Shown one piece after another: positions 33,704 through 42,766 of a DNA stretch of 64,000 bases. The stretch is from the NCBI RefSeq assembly GCF_001422325.1, contig NZ_LMMR01000001.1:63256-127255 (forward strand). The letters are read 5' to 3'. Numbering within the stretch: the first letter of the stretch is position 1; every line of letters begins with the position of its first letter. Position numbers and translations under genes: made by a program. The stretch comes from Leifsonia sp. Leaf264 (GTDB lineage Bacteria > Actinomycetota > Actinomycetes > Actinomycetales > Microbacteriaceae). A model generated the notes under the pieces. It was not told where the DNA came from and ran no database searches. It was given only the letters and a program-made list of their open reading frames with translations.

Positions 33704-36430
33704 GTGACTGTCAACGACCAGGATCCGTATTCTGTGACGAACGTGGATTCAGACCCGGAGGAAACCGCCGAGTGGACCGAGTCCCTCGACGCCCTCGTCG
33801 CCGCTGAGGGCCACGGCCGGGCTCGGGAGATCGTCCTGAGCCTGCTGCGTCGCTCGAAGGAGCTGCATCTCGGTGTTCCGATGGTGCCGACGACGGACTA
33901 CCTCAACACCATCGCTCCCGAGAACGAGCCGGCCTTCCCCGGCGACGAAGAGGTCGAGCGTCGCTACCGCGCGTGGATGCGCTGGAACGCCGCCGTGCTC
34001 GTGCACCGCGCCCAGCGCCCCGGCATCGGTGTCGGCGGGCACATCTCGACCTACGCGGGAGCGGCATCGCTCTACGAGGTCGGCTTCAACCACTTCTTCC
34101 GCGGCCAGGACCACCCCGGCGGCGGCGACCAGATCTTCGTGCAGGGCCACGCCTCCCCCGGCATCTACGGCCGGGCGTTCCTCGAGGGTCGCCTGTCGGC
34201 GAACCAGCTCGACGGATTCCGCCAGGAGAAGTCGCACGCCCCGTACGGCCTGTCCTCCTACCCGCACCCCCGCCTGATGCCGGAGTTCTGGCAGTTCCCG
34301 ACGGTGTCGATGGGCCTCGGCCCGATCAACGCCATCTACCAGGCGCAGGCGAACAAGTACCTCACCAACCGTGGCATCAAGGACGCGAGCGACCAGCAAG
34401 TCTGGGCGTTCCTCGGCGACGGCGAGATGGACGAGGTCGAGAGCCGTGGAGCCCTCCAGCTCGCGGCGAACGACGGCCTCGACAACCTCAACTTCGTCAT
34501 CAACTGCAACCTGCAGCGACTCGACGGCCCGGTGCGCGGCAACGGCAAGATCATCCAGGAACTGGAGAGCTTCTTCCGCGGCGCCGGCTGGAACGTCATC
34601 AAGGTCGTCTGGGGTCGCGAGTGGGACGACCTGCTCGCCCGCGACAACGAGGGCGCCCTCCGCACCCTCATGAACGTCACCCCCGACGGCGACTACCAGA
34701 CCTACAAGACCGAGAACGGCGCCTACGTGCGCGAGAACTTCTTCGGTCGCGACCCGCGCGCGCTCGAGCTCGTCAAGGACCTCAGCGATGACCAGATCTG
34801 GGGCCTCAAGCGCGGCGGCCACGACTACAAGAAGATCTACGCGGCGTTCAAGGCGGCCAGCGAGCACAAGGGCCAGCCCACTGTCATCCTCGCCAAGACC
34901 ATCAAGGGCTACGGTCTCGGGCCGTCGTTCGAGGGCCGCAACGCGACCCACCAGATGAAGAAGATGACGCTGGAGAACCTCAAGGACTTCCGCGACGCCA
35001 TGCACATCCCGATCACGGATGCGCAGCTCGAGGAGAACCCCTACCTCCCGCCCTACTACCACCCGGGCGAGCAGGACGAGGCGATCCAGTACCTCCACGA
35101 GCGCCGTCGCGCCCTCGGCGGCTATGTCCCCGAGCGTCGCACGAAGCACACGGCGCTCTCGCTGCCTGATGACTCGGCATACGCCATCGCCAAGAAGGGC
35201 TCCGGTACGCAGGAGATCGCCACGACGATGGCCTTCGTGCGCCTGCTCAAGGACCTCATCCGTTCCAAGGACTTCGGCCACCGCATCGTGCCGATCATCC
35301 CCGACGAGGCCCGCACCTTCGGCATGGACGCGTTCTTCCCGAACGCGAAGATCTACAACCCGAACGGCCAGCACTACACCTCGGTCGACCGCGAGCTGCT
35401 CCTGGCCTACAAGGAGAGCCCGCAGGGTCAGATCCTGCATGTCGGCATCAACGAGGCCGGCGCCCTCGCCGCCTTCACGAACATCGGAACCTCGTACGCG
35501 ACACAGGGCGAGCCCCTCATCCCCGTGTACGTCTTCTACTCGATGTTCGGCTTCCAGCGCACCGGTGACGCCATCTGGGCAGCCGGCGACCAGATGGCCC
35601 GCGGCTTCATGATCGGTGCGACTGCCGGTCGCACCACGCTCACGGGCGAGGGCCTGCAGCACGCCGACGGTCACTCCCTGGTGCTCTCGGCCACCAACCC
35701 GGCCGTCGTCGCGTACGACGCCGCCTACGGCTACGAGATCGGCCACATCGTGCGCTCCGGACTCGAGCGCATGTACGGCGGAGAGCACAGCGACCCCAAC
35801 GTCATGTACTACCTCACGGTCTACAACGAGCCGTACGTGCAGCCGGCGGAGCCCGAGAACCTCGACGTCGACGGCGTCGTGCGCGGCATCTACAAGCTGG
35901 CCGACGGTACCATTGCCGGCCCGAAGACGCAGCTGCTCGCGTCCGGCGTCTCCGTGCCGTGGGCCCTCGAAGCCCAGAAGCTGCTCGCCGAGGACTGGGG
36001 TGTCTCAGCCGACGTGTGGAGCGTCACCAGCTGGTCGGAGCTGCGACGCGATGGTCTCGCGGCCGAGTCGCACAACTTCCTGAACCCGGATGCCGCTCCG
36101 CAGTCACCATACGTGTGGCAGAAGCTCGCCGGAGCTCAGGGTCCGTTCGTCGCGGTGACCGACTTCTCGCACGCCGTGCCGGATCAGATCCGTCAGTTCG
36201 TGCCCGGACAGTACGCCACGCTCGGTGCCGACGACTTCGGGTTCTCGGACACCCGCGCCGCGGCGCGTCGCTTCTTCAAGATCGACGGCCCGTCGATCGT
36301 GGTGCGCGCGCTCGAGCTCCTCGCTTCGCGCGGTGAGGTCGACCGCAGCCTTCCGGCGCAGGCGATCGAGAAGTACAAGCTGCACGACGTGAACGCTGGA
36401 ACCACCGGCAACGCCGGGGGCGAGAGCTAA
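33704..36430 (+). CDS. aceE: Pyruvate dehydrogenase E1 component, homodimeric type
   Basis: E1p decarboxylates pyruvate with thiamine diphosphate and loads the acetyl group onto the E2 lipoyl arm, producing acetyl-CoA with E2 and E3. The 908-residue protein shows the TPP fold motif GDGEMDE (238-244) to [46 protein letters not shown] and the transketolase-like domain [12 protein letters not shown] start it at GTG 33704 (MTVNDQDPY), preceded by GAGAGG; an earlier in-frame ATG at 33629 adds 25 unusual residues. The E2 and lpd genes lie at 5-8 kb. The regulator gene begins 8 bases after the stop. Confidence 0.96.
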   Translation: MTVNDQDPYSVTNVDSDPEETAEWTESLDALVAAEGHGRAREIVLSLLRRSKELHLGVPMVPTTDYLNTIAPENEPAFPGDEEVERRYRAWMRWNAAVLVHRAQRPGIGVGGHISTYAGAASLYEVGFNHFFRGQDHPGGGDQIFVQGHASPGIYGRAFLEGRLSANQLDGFRQEKSHAPYGLSSYPHPRLMPEFWQFPTVSMGLGPINAIYQAQANKYLTNRGIKDASDQQVWAFLGDGEMDEVESRGALQLAANDGLDNLNFVINCNLQRLDGPVRGNGKIIQELESFFRGAGWNVIKVVWGREWDDLLARDNEGALRTLMNVTPDGDYQTYKTENGAYVRENFFGRDPRALELVKDLSDDQIWGLKRGGHDYKKIYAAFKAASEHKGQPTVILAKTIKGYGLGPSFEGRNATHQMKKMTLENLKDFRDAMHIPITDAQLEENPYLPPYYHPGEQDEAIQYLHERRRALGGYVPERRTKHTALSLPDDSAYAIAKKGSGTQEIATTMAFVRLLKDLIRSKDFGHRIVPIIPDEARTFGMDAFFPNAKIYNPNGQHYTSVDRELLLAYKESPQGQILHVGINEAGALAAFTNIGTSYATQGEPLIPVYVFYSMFGFQRTGDAIWAAGDQMARGFMIGATAGRTTLTGEGLQHADGHSLVLSATNPAVVAYDAAYGYEIGHIVRSGLERMYGGEHSDPNVMYYLTVYNEPYVQPAEPENLDVDGVVRGIYKLADGTIAGPKTQLLASGVSVPWALEAQKLLAEDWGVSADVWSVTSWSELRRDGLAAESHNFLNPDAAPQSPYVWQKLAGAQGPFVAVTDFSHAVPDQIRQFVPGQYATLGADDFGFSDTRAAARRFFKIDGPSIVVRALELLASRGEVDRSLPAQAIEKYKLHDVNAGTTGNAGGES

Positions 36431-36438
36431 CAGCGACA

Positions 36439-37632
36439 GTGCCAACGACGCCGCGCACCAAGAAGGAGACTCTCGCCTGGCTCCGCACGATCTCGGGCGA
36501 GCTCTCCACTGCGACCATCAAGCGCCTAGAGGACACGCTGCCCTGGTACGGCGACATGCCGCCAGGGCGGCGGTCAGCGGTGGGCTTGGTGGCGCAGGCC
36601 GGCATCACGTCGTTCATCTCCTGGTACGACGACCCGAAGTCGATCCCGTGGATCGCCGCCGACGTGTTCGGCGCGGCGCCACGGGAGCTTCTGCGCTCGG
36701 TGAGCCTGCAGCAGACGCTGCAGCTCATCCGGGTGGTCGTCGAGGTCGTGGAGCACCGTGTGAAGGACGGGAGCGTCGACCTGCGGGAGGCGATCCTGCT
36801 CTATTCGCGCGAGATCGCGTTCGCCGCCGCCGACGTCTACGCCCGCGCCGCTGAGGCCCGCGGTCTGTGGGACGCGCGCCTCGAGGCCCTCGTCGTCGAC
36901 TCGATCCTGTCGGGCGAGTACGACGACGAACTGCCGAGCCGGATCGCGGCGCTCGGCTGGCACGGTCACGGTGCCGTCGCCGTCCTGGTCGGCACCACGC
37001 CCAGGATGCTGGATGTCGACGTACTGCGCCGCGCCGCCCGCCACATGGCCGCGGATGTGCTCATCGGCGTGCAGGGTGGACGGCTGGTGCTCGTCATCGG
37101 CCGCGCCAGGCCGGAGGCGCGCGATGGCGACGACGCGGACTCGGCGGCGACCCTCGGTTTCATGGACATTGCCAGGGCGCTCGAACCGCACTTCGGCGAC
37201 GGCCATCTGGTGCTCGGCCACGAGGTGCCGAACCTCGTCGATGCCTCGAAGAGTGCGAAGGCGGCCCTCGCCGGGTTCGCCGTCGCCCGCGCCTGGCGGA
37301 ACGCCCCTCGTCCGGTCCAGGCCGACGACCTGCTGCCGGAGCGTGCCCTCGCCGGTGATCCACTCGCCCGCGCCACGCTGATCCACCGCATCTACCGGCC
37401 GCTCAGCGCCCACTCGACAGAGCTCCTCAACACCCTGTGGAGCTATCTCGACAACGGACGCTCGCTCGAAGCGACGGCCCGTGAGCTGTTCGTGCACCCG
37501 AACACCGTGCGGTACCGCCTCAAGCGGGTCTCCGAGGTGATCGGCTGGGACGCCACGGGCTCGCGGGAGGCTCTCATCCTGCAGGCGGCTCTCGTGCTGG
37601 GAGCGATCAGCGACCCGGACCGGCGCAACTGA
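36439..37632 (+). CDS. fasR: PucR-type transcriptional regulator, FasR-like
   Basis: Transcription factor of 397 residues with a GGDEF-like middle domain and a C-terminal PucR helix-turn-helix (about 335-390: LWSYLDNGRSLEATARELF, HPNTVRYRLKRVSEVIG). Its position directly before fabD-fabH-acpP-fabF is the same as Streptomyces coelicolor FasR (SCO2386), which activates that operon. By homology and synteny it should activate fatty acid synthesis. It starts with GTG only 8 bases after aceE and ends 95 bases before the fabD start, so it may be co-transcribed with aceE. Confidence 0.85.
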   Translation: MPTTPRTKKETLAWLRTISGELSTATIKRLEDTLPWYGDMPPGRRSAVGLVAQAGITSFISWYDDPKSIPWIAADVFGAAPRELLRSVSLQQTLQLIRVVVEVVEHRVKDGSVDLREAILLYSREIAFAAADVYARAAEARGLWDARLEALVVDSILSGEYDDELPSRIAALGWHGHGAVAVLVGTTPRMLDVDVLRRAARHMAADVLIGVQGGRLVLVIGRARPEARDGDDADSAATLGFMDIARALEPHFGDGHLVLGHEVPNLVDASKSAKAALAGFAVARAWRNAPRPVQADDLLPERALAGDPLARATLIHRIYRPLSAHSTELLNTLWSYLDNGRSLEATARELFVHPNTVRYRLKRVSEVIGWDATGSREALILQAALVLGAISDPDRRN

Positions 37633-37726
37633 GTGCCTGCGCCATGTGCGCCACGAACAAACGATCGGCGGAATCCTTGGTGACCTTCGACACTGCTGCG
37701 CTGGCGCGGATTGGCAGACTGTACAG

Positions 37727-38647
37727 GTGATCGTCGTCGTCTGCCCTGGACAGGGCTCGCAAACCCCCGGTTTCCTCGCGCCCTGGCTCGCCGTGCCCGA
37801 GAACGCCGCCCTCGTCGCCGAGTACTCGGAGGCAGCCGGTCTCGACCTGGCCGCTCACGGCACGACCTCGGATGCCGACACCATCCGCGATACCGCGGTC
37901 GCCCAGCCGCTGATCGTGGCTGCAGGTCTCGTCACGTTCAATTCCCTCGTGAACGCCGCCGGCCGCGCACGTATCGGCGGCATCGCCGGTCACTCGGTGG
38001 GAGAGATCACGGCGGCGGCGGCTGCCGGCATCCTGAGCCCTGATGATGCGATGCAGTTCGTGAGCGAGCGTGCCGTCGCGATGGCGCAGGCCGCCGCGGC
38101 CACGCCCACATCGATGAGCGCCGTCCTCGGTGGCGATGCGGCCGAGGTCGTCGCGAAGGCCGAGTCCTTCGGCCTGCAGGCGGCCAACTACAACGGCGGC
38201 GGCCAGATCGTCGTCGCCGGTGCCGCCGATGCGCTCGCTCGCCTCGCGGACGAGCCGCCGGGCGGTGCCCGCGTCATTCCACTGCAGGTCGCCGGCGCCT
38301 TCCACACGCGCTACATGGAGCCGGCACGCACCTGGCTCTCCGGCGCCGTCGACGGCTACACGACAGCGGACCCCACCATCCCGATCTGGACCAACAACGA
38401 CGGTTCCCGCGTCGAGTCCGGAGCGAGGTTCCTCGAGCTGCTCGTGACCCAGGTCGCCTCGCCCGTACGCTGGGACCTCACGATGGAGTCGCTCGCGGCG
38501 GCCGGTGTCACCGGAATCATCGAGCTCGCACCTGCCGGCGCCCTGATCGGGCTCGCCCGTCGCGGACTCAAGGGCATCCCGAGCATCGGGATCAAGACTC
38601 CCGACGACCTCGACGCGGCCGTCGCGCTCATCGAGCAGAACGCCTGA
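37727..38647 (+). CDS. fabD: Malonyl-CoA:ACP malonyltransferase
   Basis: Loads malonyl groups from CoA onto acyl carrier protein for type II fatty acid synthesis. The 306-residue protein has the oxyanion GQGSQTPG motif (8-15), the active-site GHSVGEI with Ser90, and the AFHTRYM motif with the catalytic His, then GIIELAPAGAL near the end. I use GTG at 37727 (MIVVVCPGQGSQ), which matches the family N-terminus; an in-frame ATG 81 bases upstream gives a non-homologous arm. First enzyme gene of the fab cluster; fabH follows after 13 bases. Confidence 0.95.
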   Translation: MIVVVCPGQGSQTPGFLAPWLAVPENAALVAEYSEAAGLDLAAHGTTSDADTIRDTAVAQPLIVAAGLVTFNSLVNAAGRARIGGIAGHSVGEITAAAAAGILSPDDAMQFVSERAVAMAQAAAATPTSMSAVLGGDAAEVVAKAESFGLQAANYNGGGQIVVAGAADALARLADEPPGGARVIPLQVAGAFHTRYMEPARTWLSGAVDGYTTADPTIPIWTNNDGSRVESGARFLELLVTQVASPVRWDLTMESLAAAGVTGIIELAPAGALIGLARRGLKGIPSIGIKTPDDLDAAVALIEQNA

Positions 38648-38660
38648 CACGAGAGAGACC

Positions 38661-39665
38661 ATGACAGTCCCCACACTCACGCAGGCCACGGGCCCCGCTT
38701 TCACCCGCATCTACTCGATCGGCGCCGCCCGTGGCGACCTCATCGTGCCCAACGACGACCTCGTGGGCCCGATCGACTCCTCGGACGAGTGGATCCAGCA
38801 GCGCACGGGCATCGTGACGCGCACCAGGGCGTCGTCCGGGGTCTCAGCCACCGACCTCGCCACGGCGGCAGCCCAGGAGGCCATCGCCAAGTCGGGCGTC
38901 GAGGCGTCGAAGATCGATCTCGTGCTCATTGCGACGATCAGCAACGTGCAGCAGACCCCGTCGATGGCGGCTGTCGTCGCCGACAACGTGGGTGCCAACC
39001 CCGCGGCTGCCTACGACCTCAACGCGGCCTGCGCCGGCTACACCTACGCCATCGCCCAGGCTGACGCGCTCATCCGGGCCGGGGCCGGCCACTACGCCCT
39101 GGTCATCGGAGCCGAGAAGCTCTCCGACGTCGTGGACCCCACCGACCGCTCCATCTCCTTCCTCCTGGGTGACGGCGCGGGAGCCGTCGTGATCGGCCCG
39201 AGCGATGCCCCAGGCATCTCGGCGACGGTCTGGGGTTCGGACGGATCGAAAGCGGATGCCGTCGGCATGAACGCCACGCTCACGGACTTCCGCGACGGCA
39301 AGGCCGAGTGGCCGACGCTGCGCCAGGAGGGCCAGACCGTGTTCCGCTGGGCCGTCTGGGAGATGGCGAAGGTGGCCAAGGAGGCCATCGACGCCGCCGG
39401 CATCACGGTCGACGACCTCTCGGCGTTCATCCCCCACCAGGCCAACATGCGCATCGTCAACGAGTTCGCCAAGCAGCTCAAGCTTCCCGAATCCGTCGTC
39501 ATCGCCCGCGACATCGAGTCGACCGGCAACACCTCGGCGGCCTCGATCCCCCTCGCAACCCACCGACTGCTGCAGGGTCATCCCGAGCTCAGCGGCACCC
39601 TCGCCCTGCAGATCGGCTTCGGCGCCGGTCTCGTCTTCGGCGCGCAGGTCGTCGTCCTTCCCTGA
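38661..39665 (+). CDS. fabH: 3-oxoacyl-ACP synthase III
   Basis: Initiating condensing enzyme: joins an acyl-CoA primer (acetyl- or branched-chain) to malonyl-ACP. Thiolase fold, 334 residues. The catalytic triad is intact: Cys124 in LNAACAGYTYA, His259 in FIPHQANMRI and Asn290 in STGNTSAASI. Substrate preference for branched primers, expected in Microbacteriaceae with iso/anteiso fatty acids, cannot be read from the sequence alone. ATG follows GAGAGA. Tightly linked to fabD before and acpP after. Confidence 0.95.
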   Translation: MTVPTLTQATGPAFTRIYSIGAARGDLIVPNDDLVGPIDSSDEWIQQRTGIVTRTRASSGVSATDLATAAAQEAIAKSGVEASKIDLVLIATISNVQQTPSMAAVVADNVGANPAAAYDLNAACAGYTYAIAQADALIRAGAGHYALVIGAEKLSDVVDPTDRSISFLLGDGAGAVVIGPSDAPGISATVWGSDGSKADAVGMNATLTDFRDGKAEWPTLRQEGQTVFRWAVWEMAKVAKEAIDAAGITVDDLSAFIPHQANMRIVNEFAKQLKLPESVVIARDIESTGNTSAASIPLATHRLLQGHPELSGTLALQIGFGAGLVFGAQVVVLP

Positions 39666-39726
39666 CCGAACCCCCGTCGCCCCTAAACTGAGTGACGGTC
39701 AAACGAAACCCCCCAAGGAGATAACA

Positions 39727-39975
39727 ATGGCATTGTCCACCGAAGAAGTCCTCGCCGGCCTGGCCGAGCTCATCAACGACGAGACCGGCATCGCAACCGA
39801 CACGGTCGAGCTGGACAAGTCGTTCACCGACGACCTCGACATCGACTCGATCTCGATGATGACGATCGTCGTCAACGCTGAAGAGAAGTTCGACGTGAAG
39901 ATCCCCGACGAAGAGGTCAAGAACCTCAAGACCGTCGGCGACGCCGTCTCCTTCATCGTGAAGGCCCAGGACTAG
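39727..39975 (+). CDS. acpP: Acyl carrier protein
   Basis: Small acidic helical carrier (82 residues) that holds growing fatty acyl chains on a phosphopantetheine arm attached to Ser41 in DDLDIDSISMM. The usual motif is DSL; here Ile replaces Leu after the serine, as in other actinobacterial ACPs. Helix III/IV region IPDEEVKNLKTVGDAVSFI is typical. Strong Shine-Dalgarno AAGGAG before ATG. It lies between fabH (61 bases) and fabF (117 bases), with a perfect hairpin in the second gap. Confidence 0.95.
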   Translation: MALSTEEVLAGLAELINDETGIATDTVELDKSFTDDLDIDSISMMTIVVNAEEKFDVKIPDEEVKNLKTVGDAVSFIVKAQD

Positions 39976-39991
39976 TCACGTTCGTCGCGGA

Positions 39992-40023
39992 CGGGCCGGA
40001 CCACTCCTGGTGAGTCCGGCCCG
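39992..40023 (+). terminator. Hairpin between acpP and fabF
   Basis: Perfect 10-base inverted repeat CGGGCCGGAC (39992-40001) and GTCCGGCCCG (40014-40023) around a 12-base loop, 16 bases after the acpP stop. No T-run follows, so a partial terminator or a 3'-end stabiliser that raises acpP mRNA above fabF mRNA is more likely than complete termination. Confidence 0.55.
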
Positions 40024-40092
40024 CCACCTCGGGCCGCGCCCGCCCTTCAGCGTCGCGCGCCCGGATAGATCCTCCCGGAGAGTTCAACCGTT

Positions 40093-41328
40093 ATGACCAA
40101 GAAGATCGTCGTCACCGGAATCGGTGCAACGTCCCCCCTCGGCGGAAACGCGACCGACAGCTGGTCGAACCTGCTCGCCGGGATGTCGGGGGCCAGCGCC
40201 CTCCTGCAGCCGTGGGTCGAAGAGCTCGCGCTGCCCGTCGCCTTCGCTGCCCAGTCGGCCGTCAAGACCGCCGACGTGCTCGAGCGCCACGAGACCAAGC
40301 GGCTCGACCCGTCGAGCCAGTTCGCGCTCATCGCCGGCCGCGAGGCCTGGGCTGACGCCGGCTCCCCCGAGGTCGAGCCCGAACGCCTCATGGTGGACTG
40401 GTCGACCGGCATCGGCGGCGTCTGGACGCTGCTCGACGCCTGGGACACCCTGCGCGAGCGCGGCCCTCGCCGCGTGCTGCCGATGACAGTGCCGATGCTC
40501 ATGCCGAACGGCCCCGGAGCGGCCATCGGCATGGACCTGCACGCCCGCGCCGGCATCCACACCGTAGTCTCGGCCTGCGCCTCGAGCACCGAGGCTCTCG
40601 TCAACGCGTACAACCACCTGCAGGCCGGCCTCGCCGACGTCGTGATCGCCGGTGGCTCCGAAGCCGCCATCCACCCGCTTCCCATCGCCGCGTTCGCGTC
40701 GATGCAGGCGCTGTCGAAGCGCAACGACGACCCCGCCACGGCGTCCAGGCCCTACGACGTCACCCGTGACGGTTTCGTCCTCGGTGAGGGCGCTGCGGCC
40801 CTCGTCGTCGAGACCGAGGAGCACGCCAAGGCGCGCGGCGCCAGGATCTACGCCGAGCTCGTCGGCGGATCGGTCACCAGCGACGCGTACCACATCACCG
40901 CTCCGGACCCCGAGGGTTCGGCGGCGGCCCGCGCCATGCTGGCCACGATCTCGGGGGCGGATGCCTCCATCGGCGATGTGTCGCACATCAACGCCCACGC
41001 CACCAGCACGCCGGTGGGCGACATCGCCGAGTACAACGCCCTGCGTCGAGTGTTCGGCGACGCACTGGACGGCATCCCCGTCTCGGCCACGAAGGCGTCG
41101 ACGGGCCACCTGCTGGGTGGTGCCGGCGCGATCGAGGCGATCTTCACCGTCAAGGCGCTGGCCGAGAGGGTCGCTCCGCCGACCATCAACCTCACCGAGC
41201 AGGATCCCGAGATCCCGCTCGACGTCGTCACGGCGCCTCGCGACCTCGGTGCCGGCGACCTGCTGGCGATCAGCAACTCGTTCGGCTTCGGCGGTCACAA
41301 CGCCGTCGTGGCGTTCCGCTCGATCTAG
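40093..41328 (+). CDS. fabF: 3-oxoacyl-ACP synthase II
   Basis: Elongating condensing enzyme of fatty acid synthase II, 411 residues. Catalytic residues are intact: Cys162 in VSACASSTEALV, His302 in NAHATSTPVGD and His339 in STGHLLGGAGAIE; the C-terminal SNSFGFGGHNA glycine loop is complete. It adds two-carbon units from malonyl-ACP and in many bacteria controls unsaturated or branched chain length. Last gene of the fasR-fabD-fabH-acpP-fabF cluster, ending 49 bases before a strong terminator hairpin. Confidence 0.96.
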   Translation: MTKKIVVTGIGATSPLGGNATDSWSNLLAGMSGASALLQPWVEELALPVAFAAQSAVKTADVLERHETKRLDPSSQFALIAGREAWADAGSPEVEPERLMVDWSTGIGGVWTLLDAWDTLRERGPRRVLPMTVPMLMPNGPGAAIGMDLHARAGIHTVVSACASSTEALVNAYNHLQAGLADVVIAGGSEAAIHPLPIAAFASMQALSKRNDDPATASRPYDVTRDGFVLGEGAAALVVETEEHAKARGARIYAELVGGSVTSDAYHITAPDPEGSAAARAMLATISGADASIGDVSHINAHATSTPVGDIAEYNALRRVFGDALDGIPVSATKASTGHLLGGAGAIEAIFTVKALAERVAPPTINLTEQDPEIPLDVVTAPRDLGAGDLLAISNSFGFGGHNAVVAFRSI

Positions 41329-41376
41329 GAGAGTTCCGGTCGCTGGGGCCCGCGCTACGTGCGTGGCCGAAGCGTA

Positions 41377-41412
41377 CAGAAGCCCCGCGCTGTATTCAGC
41401 GCGGGGCTTCTG
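41377..41412. terminator. Bidirectional terminator between fabF and the DUF3145 gene
   Basis: Perfect 16-base inverted repeat: CAGAAGCCCCGCGCTG (41377-41392), loop TATT, CAGCGCGGGGCTTCTG (41397-41412). It sits between two convergent genes (fabF on plus, DUF3145 on minus) and can serve both. Strongest hairpin seen in the window. Confidence 0.85.
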
Positions 41413-41432
41413 AGTTCGTGGTCGGAACCGGA

Positions 41433-41954
41433 TCAGCCGACCTTGTGCAACCAGACGACGGCGGCATCGTCGGATGCGTGGCGGAAGACGTCGAGTTCGT
41501 CGTCCCAGGCCTGCCCGAGCGCTATGCGCAGCTCGTTGTGCAGTTCGAGGGCGTTCAGGCCGGCATTCTCCATGGCGGAACGGATGCGGTCCTCCGACAC
41601 GACGATGTTTCCGGCGCTATCGGTCTGGGCGAAGAAGACGCCGAGGTCGGGCGTGTGCATCCACCTGGCCCCGTCACTGCCCGGCCCGGGATCCTCGGTC
41701 ACCTCGTAGCGGAGGTGCTCCCAGCCGTGCAGGGCCGACGCGATGGCAGCGCCGGTGCCGGCGTCGCCCTCCCAGTAGAACTCGGCACGCTGCGCGCCCT
41801 TGAGCACGGGCTGGTCGACCCAGGAGAAGTTCACGGCGCGCCCGAGGGCACGACCCGCCGCCCACTCGACGTGCGGGCAGAGTGCTCGCGGCGACGAGTG
41901 GACATAGACAACGCCCCGCGCAGTCGGTGCCTGCCGGGCAGCTGGTGACGCCAT
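41433..41954 (-). CDS. DUF3145 family protein
   Basis: Soluble protein of 173 residues of the actinobacteria-restricted DUF3145 family. Recognisable blocks: TARGVVYVHSSPRALCPHVEWAA near the N-terminus, FSWVDQPVLKGAQRAEFYW, ALHGWEHLRYEVTEDPG, and the C-terminal ELRIALGQAWDDELDVFRHA. The function is unknown; the gene is regularly found beside the fab cluster in Microbacteriaceae and other actinobacteria, so a role tied to lipid synthesis is possible. I use the ATG at 41954; the longer reading adds 38 residues upstream without similarity. Confidence 0.88.
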   Translation of the reverse strand: MASPAARQAPTARGVVYVHSSPRALCPHVEWAAGRALGRAVNFSWVDQPVLKGAQRAEFYWEGDAGTGAAIASALHGWEHLRYEVTEDPGPGSDGARWMHTPDLGVFFAQTDSAGNIVVSEDRIRSAMENAGLNALELHNELRIALGQAWDDELDVFRHASDDAAVVWLHKVG

Positions 41955-42173
41955 GGTGCTCTCCGTTCGTGTGAGGTACGTCTTCCCCAACGACCTCGAC
42001 CACGGATACCACGGCGGATGTGTGTGAACTTGTGCGACCAGAGGCCGATACAGCAGATTATGCCTCACCTTCCGGGGGAATCACAACTGTGTGATTCGGC
42101 CAGTCGGCAGACCGAGGTGCTCCGCTGCCGAAGGTATGCTCGGTATGGATTTCTCGTGAGCGCGGAGGTGCCG

Positions 42174-42722
42174 GTGTCGGTCAGGAACGGACTGCTCGCC
42201 GTGCTCACCCTCGGGCCGGCCTACGGAGCCCAGCTGCACACCGAACTCGGAGAGAGGCTGGGGCATCGGCGCACGGTGAACATCGGCCAGGTCTACGCCA
42301 CCCTCGACCGCCTCGGCGTGCAGGGACTGGTTCGAGCGGCCGGGGTGACGGATGACGGCCTCCCACTGTACCGCATCACCGATGAGGGCCGCGGCGTCGT
42401 CGACTCGGCGCTGAGCTCGGCGCCGGATGGCGCACCGGACTGGGCCGAGATGCTCGACGCCGTGCTGCTGGCGACCTCGCTGCCCGGCGTCGATGCGCGC
42501 GAGTTGCTCCAGTCCTACCGGGAACGCTGGGCTGCGGCATCCGGAGCCGTGATCGTCGACACCGTGCCTCAGGCCCGGCTCGCCTCCGACGCGACCGCGG
42601 CACTGGCCGAGGCGGCGATCCGCTGGCTCGACGGCGTGGCCGACGAGCTGGCCGGCGGTGGAACGTCCCTGGCGCGCGCCTACAGCGCCGCGAGACCGCG
42701 ACGCGGGAGACCGATCGCGTGA
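42174..42722 (+). CDS. PadR family transcriptional regulator
   Basis: Winged-helix regulator of 182 residues. The N-terminal PadR domain (VRNGLLAVLTLGPAYGAQLH, then VNIGQVYATLDRLGVQGLV) is followed by the coiled C-terminal dimerisation half (about 90-180). PadR proteins repress nearby genes for phenolic-acid or multidrug response and respond to small ligands. I choose the GTG at 42174, which has GGAGG five bases upstream and fits the family N-terminus; a GTG 18 bases earlier is possible. No target gene is obvious; the next gene is a convergent DNA polymerase. Confidence 0.85.
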   Translation: MSVRNGLLAVLTLGPAYGAQLHTELGERLGHRRTVNIGQVYATLDRLGVQGLVRAAGVTDDGLPLYRITDEGRGVVDSALSSAPDGAPDWAEMLDAVLLATSLPGVDARELLQSYRERWAAASGAVIVDTVPQARLASDATAALAEAAIRWLDGVADELAGGGTSLARAYSAARPRRGRPIA

Positions 42723-42766
42723 ATGCGACGGCGACCCGGCAGGCGACAGGCGACCGAGAGGCCGGG

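Noticed and set aside
33749-35788. 679-residue minus-strand open frame opposite aceE
   Set aside because: Antisense shadow of aceE with Val/Glu/Leu-rich composition and no recognisable domain.
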